Of a DNA stretch of 64,000 bases, positions 57,665-64,000 are shown piece after piece. A program made the translations under genes and the position numbers. Source of the stretch: Acinetobacter haemolyticus (lineage in GTDB: Bacteria; Pseudomonadota; Gammaproteobacteria; Pseudomonadales; Moraxellaceae). The notes beneath the pieces were generated by a model. The model was not told the origin of the DNA, ran no database searches, and was given only the letters and a program-made list of their open reading frames with translations. The number at the start of each line of letters is the position of its first letter. The first letter of the stretch is position 1. The stretch covers positions 21,985 through 85,984 of the forward strand of contig NZ_OVCN01000016.1 in assembly GCF_900406815.1 (NCBI RefSeq), in the 5' to 3' direction.

Positions 57665-58477
57665 ATGGATGACTTTCAAAAATTCTTAGATACCACAGTT
57701 ACGACTCAACAAGATTCAATCCAAGCATATGAATTAAGCACGGGTAAAGTATGGTTAAAGAAAGCATCTGAACGTCATGGCTTATGGTTATACACGCCCC
57801 TGAAATGGCTCGCCAAAATTTTCAATTTGGGCGCAATCATGCCTGTTCCAAATCAAGGTGGTAGCAAAGCAATCCAGTGTGAATTTAACCGCATTAATCA
57901 ACTCAAACAACTTGGTATTTCTACACCGAATGTACTTGCTATCTCAGAAAAAGGAATTCTACTAGAAGATCTCAGCATACAACGTCAAAGTAAAGTAAAA
58001 CAACTTGATCAAGCTCTCGCAGGCCGTAAAAAAAAGCCTAGTGTACAACTTTCGTTATTTGAACAAGCAATACAAGAAATCCAGAACATCCATTTTAAAG
58101 GAGGTTATTTAAGTGAAGCTTTTGCGCGTAATATTTTAATTGATGAGCAGAACCACTTTAGTTTTATTGATTTTGAGACAGATCCTGGAGATGTGCTTAG
58201 TCTACATGACTGTTTTGTTCGCGACTGGCTATTATTTATATTTTCAACTGCCTATCATTTTGAATTTGAACAATTAAATGATGCCAGCCACACACTTTAT
58301 CAAGTATTATTGGCTGAACCACAAGTCTATAAAGACATTTGTAAAGTTGGAAAACGCCTAAACTGGATATCTCATTTAAACATCAAAAAAGTCGGTAATG
58401 ATGGAAAACGTATCCAAAAATGTGTTTTATTTTTACGCTATTTAAAAGAACAATCAGAAGTAAATAGCAGCACTTAA
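57665..58477 (+). CDS. Kinase-fold protein with altered catalytic loop
   Basis: A 270-residue protein I recognise only as kinase-like (BUD32/lipopolysaccharide-kinase type). Visible parts: VWLKKA near 29-34 (ATP lysine), AIQCEFNRINQLKQLG near 69-84 (helix C glutamate), LLEDLS hinge near 99-104, then SEAFARNILID near 150-160, and FIDFETDPG near 168-176 (the DFG-like metal aspartate). The usual catalytic HxD aspartate is a glutamate (position 151, five residues before Asn156). It could be a weakened kinase or pseudokinase. The gene stands alone, read toward the convergent pmrB. Ribosome site weak. Confidence 0.65.
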   Translation: MDDFQKFLDTTVTTQQDSIQAYELSTGKVWLKKASERHGLWLYTPLKWLAKIFNLGAIMPVPNQGGSKAIQCEFNRINQLKQLGISTPNVLAISEKGILLEDLSIQRQSKVKQLDQALAGRKKKPSVQLSLFEQAIQEIQNIHFKGGYLSEAFARNILIDEQNHFSFIDFETDPGDVLSLHDCFVRDWLLFIFSTAYHFEFEQLNDASHTLYQVLLAEPQVYKDICKVGKRLNWISHLNIKKVGNDGKRIQKCVLFLRYLKEQSEVNSST

Positions 58478-58499
58478 TTTATGTTTTATAGAACTGATA

Positions 58500-59840
58500 C
58501 TAAGTATGTCGTTCAAGGGTTTTGGGAAGTCGAACAGTCACGGATAATCCTCCCAAATCTTTACTTTGAGCCAAGGTTAAACGTCCCCCCAAACGTTGCG
58601 TAGCTTTATCAACAATGGACAATCCTAAGCCACTACCCACTTCCAAATGATGATGGACACGATAAAAACGTTTCAGAACCTCATCATACTTTTCAGGATC
58701 GATACCTGTACCACTGTCTTCAATTTGAATACAGGCAAAATCTTTATCGTCGCTATATACAGAAATATTGATAATACCTTGATTGGGGGTGTATTTAATC
58801 GCGTTATCAATCAGATTAAATATAATCGAATGTACTGTGGATTCAAGGCTTTGCATCTCCACAATGTCATTGCGTTCAAACCCTAGATCAATTTCTTTTT
58901 GCATCGACAAACTAACCAGTTGTTCGATACAGTCCAATACAACATCATTTAAACGAAATTGGCTATGTGGTTCGACCAACATTAAGCCAACATCCTGCTT
59001 CGCCAACGCCAGTAATTGAGTGACCAAATGCTGAATACGGGCCAGCCCCTTACTTAAATTTTGTAAAGACTGTTGTTCTGGTAATTGGCTCATCAGAATT
59101 TTCGTCTGCAAATTTAACGCAGTCACAGGAGTTCTGAGTTCATGTGCTGCATCTGCAATAAATTGTTTTTGTTCAGCTTGAGCATGCTGAATGCGTGCAA
59201 ATAAATGATTCATTTCTTCAATGGTCGGTATCAACTCTTGTGGATACTCTCCACTATCAATCGGAGCTAAGCCATCTGAATCACGCTGTGTTAGCTCTGC
59301 CTTGAAATCATCCAAAGGTTTTAAACTTAAACTAATAATAAATGCGAGAATGATGATGGCAAATGGCAAAAGCAACACATAGGGAATAAACATACTCCCA
59401 GCCAATTCCCATGCAAAATTCTTACGCACACTTTCTTGCTGACTGACTTGGATTTGATAGTCTTTCAAAGGGATCGCATATACTCGCCATTTACCTTGAG
59501 GGGTTTCTTGGCTATAAAAACCTGCTTGTTGTACTGGCGGAATAAGCAAATGGGTATGATGTGATAAATGGCTATGATCTTTATATGCCCAAATATCAAC
59601 CAGTAAATCTTCCTCATGATAACTACGATGCAACTCAACTTTACTGGCGATCGTGGTCATCGGCTGCGTGACAGATCGTTCCGCCATATACTGCATTTGC
59701 GTATCTAGAATCTCATCGACTTCATACAATGCAATTTTATAAGCAGTAAATACCAGCAGACATCCAAGCAAAAGACTGAAAAGTGAAGTCCCCCAAATCA
59801 GTCTTTTTTTCAGTGAAAATTGCTTAGATATCTTTAGCAT
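58500..59840 (-). CDS. pmrB: Sensor histidine kinase PmrB
   Basis: PmrB senses cationic peptides and metal or pH conditions and phosphorylates PmrA. The 446-residue protein has membrane helices near 13-34 and 147-172 with a periplasmic sensor between (HEEDLLVDIWAYKDHSHLSHH near 75-95 has several histidines). A HAMP region follows, then the DHp block ADAAHELRTPVTALN with His233, and the ATPase block FNLIDNAIKYTPNQG (near 337-351) with GSGLGLSIVDK. Sequence and position match A. baumannii PmrB. It starts 2 bases after pmrA. Changes in this gene are the common route to colistin resistance in Acinetobacter; I cannot tell if any change here matters. Confidence 0.95.
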   Translation of the reverse strand: MLKISKQFSLKKRLIWGTSLFSLLLGCLLVFTAYKIALYEVDEILDTQMQYMAERSVTQPMTTIASKVELHRSYHEEDLLVDIWAYKDHSHLSHHTHLLIPPVQQAGFYSQETPQGKWRVYAIPLKDYQIQVSQQESVRKNFAWELAGSMFIPYVLLLPFAIIILAFIISLSLKPLDDFKAELTQRDSDGLAPIDSGEYPQELIPTIEEMNHLFARIQHAQAEQKQFIADAAHELRTPVTALNLQTKILMSQLPEQQSLQNLSKGLARIQHLVTQLLALAKQDVGLMLVEPHSQFRLNDVVLDCIEQLVSLSMQKEIDLGFERNDIVEMQSLESTVHSIIFNLIDNAIKYTPNQGIINISVYSDDKDFACIQIEDSGTGIDPEKYDEVLKRFYRVHHHLEVGSGLGLSIVDKATQRLGGRLTLAQSKDLGGLSVTVRLPKTLERHT

Positions 59841-59842
59841 TA

Positions 59843-60520
59843 TTAAGGTTGCCCTAGTCGATAGCCTAATCCACGAATTGTCCGAATAAAGTCTTTACCC
59901 AACTTTGCACGTAAATGATGAACATACACTTCGATTGTATTACTGGTGACTTCACTATCAAAATCATACAACTTATCTTCTAGATTTGCCTTTGAAAAAA
60001 TCTTATTAGGATGTGTCACCATCGGAATCAGAATCGCCCATTCTCGGTTCGAGAGTTCGATTTGCTCCCCTTTAAACATCGCTAAATGCTGTTCCACATC
60101 GAGAACAAGATCACCACTTTTAAGAAGTTGGATATTACCCTTATTCTGATTCATGACAGTATTGCCACGGCGCAATAAAGCATGGATACGAGCCAACAAC
60201 TCATCAAACTCATAGGGCTTAATCAGATAATCGTCTGCACCTTGATTTAGACCATCGACGCGATACTGAAGTTGATCACGCGCTGAGATAATCAACACGG
60301 GCATTGCCGTGCGTTGACGAATTTGTTTAAGGATTTGCATACCATCCATCAAAGGTAAACCCAAATCCAGCAACACCAAATCAAAAGCTTGCTTTCCGAG
60401 CAAAGCCAAACCATCTACACCATTATTGACCCATTCAACATCAAACTGATGGAATTGCAATAAGGTTATAGTTGACTCTGCAATCATAAAGTCATCTTCG
60501 ATCATCAAGATCTTGGTCAT
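59843..60520 (-). CDS. pmrA: Response regulator PmrA
   Basis: PmrA is an OmpR-type regulator. The 225-residue protein has a receiver domain with acidic pair Asp9/Asp10, the phospho-acceptor Asp52 in LVLLDLGLPLMDG, and a conserved Lys in LIKPYEFDELLARIHALLRR. The winged-helix domain (about 125-220) ends TNTIEVYVHHLRAKLGKDFIRTIRGLGYRL. It lies 14 bases after pmrC and 2 before pmrB, the pmrCAB order of Acinetobacter. It binds HTTAAD-type direct repeats. Confidence 0.95.
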   Translation of the reverse strand: MTKILMIEDDFMIAESTITLLQFHQFDVEWVNNGVDGLALLGKQAFDLVLLDLGLPLMDGMQILKQIRQRTAMPVLIISARDQLQYRVDGLNQGADDYLIKPYEFDELLARIHALLRRGNTVMNQNKGNIQLLKSGDLVLDVEQHLAMFKGEQIELSNREWAILIPMVTHPNKIFSKANLEDKLYDFDSEVTSNTIEVYVHHLRAKLGKDFIRTIRGLGYRLGQP

Positions 60521-60534
60521 AAGCTCATCTCACC

Positions 60535-62175
60535 TTATGGATGGGTACATGCAGTTAGCATATTGTTGTTTGAGTCAATCACTTTGGTTTTCACATCCAA
60601 TAAACTCAGCATGGTTGGAAATAAGTTATCTTGACTCAGTTTTTTATCCTGTTGTTGTAACAAACAGTGCACTTGTTTTTCTGCCTGTTGCTGCCATGAT
60701 TTAGAAAACCACATCAACATCGGAATATGGGTTTGTTGTGTTGGTGCGATTGCATAGGGCGCGCCATGTAAATACATACCATGTTCACCAGTGGACTCAC
60801 CATGATCTGATAAATACCACATTGCACTTCGATATTGCGTTGTATTTTTTAATGTTTCTATTAATGCATCCAATATGTGATCTGTATAGAGCACCGTATT
60901 GTCATAACTATTGATCAATTGATCATGATCACAACCTTGAATCGCATTGGTATCACACGTTGGTTTAAACTGACTGAATACTCTCGGTACACGTTCATAA
61001 TACGCAGGGCCATGACTGCCAATTTGATGTAACACAACCAAGCGTGGACGCGTATCTTGTGCTGAAATTTTTTCTAGATAAACCTTTAAACTATCGACTA
61101 AAATTCCATCAAGGCATTCATCATTCTTGCACCATTTTTGTTGAAGCGTATCTGGTATTTTAAACTGTTCAACACGGTCACAGGTTCCTTTACAACCTGA
61201 ATTATTATCAATCCACGCCACTTGATAACCCGCTCGCTTAGCGATATCCAATAGTCCTTCGCGATGACTGGCGAGTTGCTCATCATAATCCACTCTAGGC
61301 ATGCCTGAAAACATACATGGCAAAGATACAGCCGTTGCTGTACCGCAAGAGCTCACTTGGGAAAAATTGATGATCTCTTGCTGAGCAAGTTTGGGATTGG
61401 TATTTCTTGCATAACCATCTAAAGCGAAACTTTCAGCACGCGCAGTTTCACCGACCACTAACACCATTAATTTAGGTAAATTTTCTGTATTTTGATCGTG
61501 AATCTTTGCATCCACACCATAACCAAGCAAAGGTAGATTTTGCTGTGGTGCTTTCTTTTTATAATAAGAAGCAGATGCCGCAAGCATATTTTGTGGCGAT
61601 AGCATACGTTTTAAATCTCGATGCTCACGAAAAATTGCAGCAAAATCAACATAAAAAATAAATAGTGTCCCAGCTACAAGCAACAAAGCCAGTCCTGAAG
61701 CCACAACTTTCTTTAAAATTTGACCCGTGATCGGTTCAGATTTAATTGGAATCAAAAGCATTGCGGTGATAGGAAAAATAATCATTCCTAGGACCCATAA
61801 CAACAAACTCCATGACCATGTATCTCGAGCTTCTGCAAAATTAGTTTGCATGATATTTTGAATTTGGTCGGCAGTGATCAACACCCCTAAACTTGTTACC
61901 GTATAAGAAGCTAACCCACCGATTACGATTAAAATCATCGCAATCAGTTTTGCATTCCACTGCCAACTCACCCACTGCAAGATAAAGTTATATACGGCGA
62001 TCACGACCATAACAGAGGCGGCAACAAATAAATTCGCCTTTATCCCTGTATAGGGTGTGAGTGATCGAAGTCTTTCATAAAAGCTAATATTAAGGAATAA
62101 TCCCAACCAAACTGCCAACAAAAGGTTAAAAGTCAGTAGAGAAATGGCTTTGATCTTGAGGTTTTGCAGCAGCAT
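60535..62175 (-). CDS. pmrC: Lipid A phosphoethanolamine transferase PmrC
   Basis: PmrC (EptA) adds phosphoethanolamine to lipid A and lowers the negative charge of the outer membrane, which reduces polymyxin binding. The 546-residue protein has five membrane helices (to about residue 175) and a periplasmic sulfatase-type domain: VVGETARAESF with the acceptor Thr, SSCGTATAVSLPCMFSG, and SDHGESTGEHGMYLHGAPY with zinc ligands. The GTG 62184 three codons earlier is possible. First gene of pmrCAB, with a PmrA box upstream. Confidence 0.94.
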   Translation of the reverse strand: MLLQNLKIKAISLLTFNLLLAVWLGLFLNISFYERLRSLTPYTGIKANLFVAASVMVVIAVYNFILQWVSWQWNAKLIAMILIVIGGLASYTVTSLGVLITADQIQNIMQTNFAEARDTWSWSLLLWVLGMIIFPITAMLLIPIKSEPITGQILKKVVASGLALLLVAGTLFIFYVDFAAIFREHRDLKRMLSPQNMLAASASYYKKKAPQQNLPLLGYGVDAKIHDQNTENLPKLMVLVVGETARAESFALDGYARNTNPKLAQQEIINFSQVSSCGTATAVSLPCMFSGMPRVDYDEQLASHREGLLDIAKRAGYQVAWIDNNSGCKGTCDRVEQFKIPDTLQQKWCKNDECLDGILVDSLKVYLEKISAQDTRPRLVVLHQIGSHGPAYYERVPRVFSQFKPTCDTNAIQGCDHDQLINSYDNTVLYTDHILDALIETLKNTTQYRSAMWYLSDHGESTGEHGMYLHGAPYAIAPTQQTHIPMLMWFSKSWQQQAEKQVHCLLQQQDKKLSQDNLFPTMLSLLDVKTKVIDSNNNMLTACTHP

Positions 62176-62229
62176 GAAAGTCACACTCTACCAATCAATT
62201 TTGGAGTGTTGAAACCTTACTGAAACAAA

Positions 62230-62246
62230 CTTAAAAATGACTTAAA
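62230..62246 (-). promoter_or_regulatory. PmrA box in front of pmrC
   Basis: On the minus strand TTTAAG-N5-TTTAAG, an exact direct repeat, matches the Acinetobacter PmrA consensus HTTAAD-N5-HTTAAD. It lies about 55 bases before the pmrC start. Confidence 0.8.
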
Positions 62247-62292
62247 GATAAAAGACTCTAATTTGCTATAGAACCTCTGAAGAGTTTTATCA

Positions 62293-62325
62293 ATAAAAAA
62301 TCGAGGCTTAACCTCGATTTTTTAT
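62293..62325 (-). terminator. Terminator of the DcaP-like porin gene
   Basis: ATAAAAAATCGAGG / CCTCGATTTTTTAT, a 14-base perfect stem, 19 bases after the porin stop on the minus strand. It isolates the porin gene from pmrC. Confidence 0.92.
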
Positions 62326-62344
62326 CCTTGCGTATAGGGATGTG

Positions 62345-63607
62345 TTAGAAGCTGTATTTCGCCATCAAACCAACACGATTATCTTTAAAAGACTTACCTT
62401 CAAATGTTTCACGCTTACCATTGATATATTCAACCCCTAAATCAATTGGTTTCGCAGGCGTATAAATAAAGTTGATCCAAGCTTGTTGTACTTTCTCATT
62501 GGCTGTGACATTGGCTTTGGCATAGTCAGTACCATCATCAGCAAAATGAGCACCGTATGCTAATGTTGAACGCAAGTTAGGTAAGATTTTATAAGTTCCA
62601 CCGACTTGTACAGCGATGACTTCATTTTGCTCTATATCATCATTTACTACGGTATAAGCTGTGTTGCTGCCATAAAGATAACTGCTATCACCCACTACAT
62701 AAGAGGCATCAGCAAAAAGCTTCAATGGGTCAGCAACTTTAAAGTCAGTTCCTAGAGCAATACCCCAACCAGTTTTATCGTCGCCAGCCTTTTCTGATTT
62801 ATAATTTTCAACTAAAGCACGTGCTGAAGCAGAACCTTTACCTTCTGCATAAGCTTGTGTCACTTTAGCTGTCAACACAGGTAATCTATATTTAATTTTA
62901 TCATCAGTTGCTGAGCTATCACCTTCTTCTGCTGAAACGAACAACTGTGTGGTTGGACCCAATTTGTAGTTATAACGGACTTGCGGAAGACGCTTTGTAC
63001 CACCACCAATGTTGGTAGAGAAGTCTATCATTTCAGGCGCATGGCTCGATAGAAAGTTTGATGTGGTTTGGCCAAAGAGCCAGTTATCATAAGTTAAGTA
63101 TGCATGACGAATACGTAATGCCTCATTGGTGCCCGCGAAGTCCACCTCAACTCTCCCTCCTACCTTGGCATCACCGACTGGCGTGGTAAAATCTAAACCA
63201 AGACGTGTTGTTTTAGCTGTGGCCCGTAATTTATCTTTCGCCTCACCTGTTGACTTACTTACAGCATTAAAATCATCATCTGCACCTTCGATAATGTAGT
63301 TGGCATCTCCTCGAACAAAACCATACAGATTTACGTCAGCTCCCGCTTTCGACTTTAAAGATGCTAATGGAGAAACAGGCGTGGTTACTTGAGGCTGGGT
63401 CTTAACTTCCGCTAATTGTACCTGCTGCTGCTGTTGTACCTGTCGTTGTTCTTGGACTAAAGCTTTTAATGCTTCAACTTCCTGACGAAGCTTTTGAATT
63501 TCTTCCTTATCGGAAGCTGCCGCATGTGCTCCGCTCATCATCAAAGCCGTGACCGTTAGCGCTAAACCTTTAATTACAAATGATTTACTATTTAGTGATA
63601 ATTGCAT
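62345..63607 (-). CDS. DcaP-like outer-membrane porin
   Basis: A 420-residue outer-membrane protein: a signal peptide (cleavage after AHA near residue 29), a coiled-coil segment (EEIQKLRQEVEALKALVQEQRQ) with Gln repeats, then a beta-barrel ending in YSF. DcaP of A. baylyi and its A. baumannii relatives have this order. In A. baumannii DcaP-like porins form trimers and take up dicarboxylates and some sulbactam-type drugs. The substrate here is not known; several DcaP paralogues usually exist per genome. Single gene with its own terminator. Confidence 0.88.
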   Translation of the reverse strand: MQLSLNSKSFVIKGLALTVTALMMSGAHAAASDKEEIQKLRQEVEALKALVQEQRQVQQQQQVQLAEVKTQPQVTTPVSPLASLKSKAGADVNLYGFVRGDANYIIEGADDDFNAVSKSTGEAKDKLRATAKTTRLGLDFTTPVGDAKVGGRVEVDFAGTNEALRIRHAYLTYDNWLFGQTTSNFLSSHAPEMIDFSTNIGGGTKRLPQVRYNYKLGPTTQLFVSAEEGDSSATDDKIKYRLPVLTAKVTQAYAEGKGSASARALVENYKSEKAGDDKTGWGIALGTDFKVADPLKLFADASYVVGDSSYLYGSNTAYTVVNDDIEQNEVIAVQVGGTYKILPNLRSTLAYGAHFADDGTDYAKANVTANEKVQQAWINFIYTPAKPIDLGVEYINGKRETFEGKSFKDNRVGLMAKYSF

Positions 63608-64000
63608 CGAAAACTCCTAATCTATATTTTATGTTGCCTATCCATGCGAAATTGATCCGTATTTTTGCTAAGAACTAAAAGGATCAAACATTTTCCAATG
63701 TATTGAGGTGCATGAATTTGGTTACTACATCTAAAAAAATGATTTATATATAAAATAAAGTTGAAACTTGGATCGAAACAAGGTGAAACCATCTTTCCAA
63801 TTTACCAAGATATTCTCTTTACTATATTTGGTAACAAATCCTACACAGCACCTTTATATTACAGAACGATTAAAAAAATATTTCATTATTCTTATTTAGA
63901 CTTTAGGCGAATACCCACCTTCTTTCTCACTTTTTTAGCTTCATTATTCACGTAATTCTAATAATGAAAAATATAAAACCCTCTTCATGTTTTATTCCAT
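63608..64000. other. Region upstream of the porin gene to the right edge
   Basis: About 390 AT-rich bases. It holds the promoter of the DcaP-like gene. A 64-codon frame (63761-63955) has no ribosome site or family features and I do not call it. Nothing else seen. Confidence 0.35.

Noticed and set aside
63761..63955. 64-codon open frame upstream of the porin gene
   Set aside because: No ribosome site, no family features, AT-rich region; it looks like a random frame.

Overview
The window is chromosomal DNA of an Acinetobacter species. The strongest reasons are the near-identity to known Acinetobacter sequences of the AdeI, PmrB and RpoD-type proteins, the complete adeIJK and pmrCAB sets, a DcaP-like porin, the gltA / sdhCDAB / sucAB-lpd cluster, and overall AT-rich base use (about 40% GC judged by eye, not counted). 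No insertion sequence, prophage, CRISPR array, tRNA or rRNA was found. This looks like core genome with a few little-studied lineage-specific genes.

Layout. 1-11.6 kb is the TCA block: lpd (cut by the left edge), sucB and sucA, then sdhBADC, all on the minus strand, and gltA diverging on the plus strand. 11.6-17.2 kb is a set of small housekeeping and accessory genes: DUF1289 protein, trhO, DedA protein, tpm, a divergent LysR/LysE pair, a YecA-like protein and a tiny acidic protein. 17.5-22.5 kb holds rpoD, a DUF493 (YbeD) gene with lipB, and an SCP2-like gene coupled to an iron-dependent alcohol dehydrogenase. 22.7-32.2 kb holds an APC permease, a divergent flavoprotein/HxlR pair with a clear operator, trmL, cysG, serS, a lipoprotein, lolA, a pirin and rpmA/rplU.

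32.6-43.2 kb: ispB, a Gcr-family membrane protein, then a PAP2 phosphatase gene in one operon with the intrinsic efflux pump adeIJK. A near-consensus promoter overlapped by a palindrome sits in front of this operon. Two YbjQ-family genes follow. 43.3-46 kb: a small membrane protein, an SDR and two tandem paralogues of a family I do not recognise. 46.2-52.3 kb: valS, an AT-rich exported protein of unknown function, a coiled-coil protein with a J-domain HPD motif, and an AEC transporter. 52.6-58.5 kb: an ammonium transporter behind a large palindrome, a gltIJKL-type amino-acid ABC transporter and a kinase-fold protein with an altered catalytic loop. 58.5-63.6 kb: pmrCAB (lipid A phosphoethanolamine modification, polymyxin response) with a PmrA box in front of pmrC, then a DcaP-like porin.

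Main themes are central carbon oxidation feeding respiration, envelope defence (AdeIJK, PmrCAB, LolA, DcaP) and nitrogen/amino-acid uptake (Amt, GltIJKL, APC, LysE). I saw no large novel defence or biosynthetic system. The best leads are the tandem unknown family at 44.5-46 kb, the kinase-like and J-domain-like proteins, and several well-formed palindromes next to promoters.
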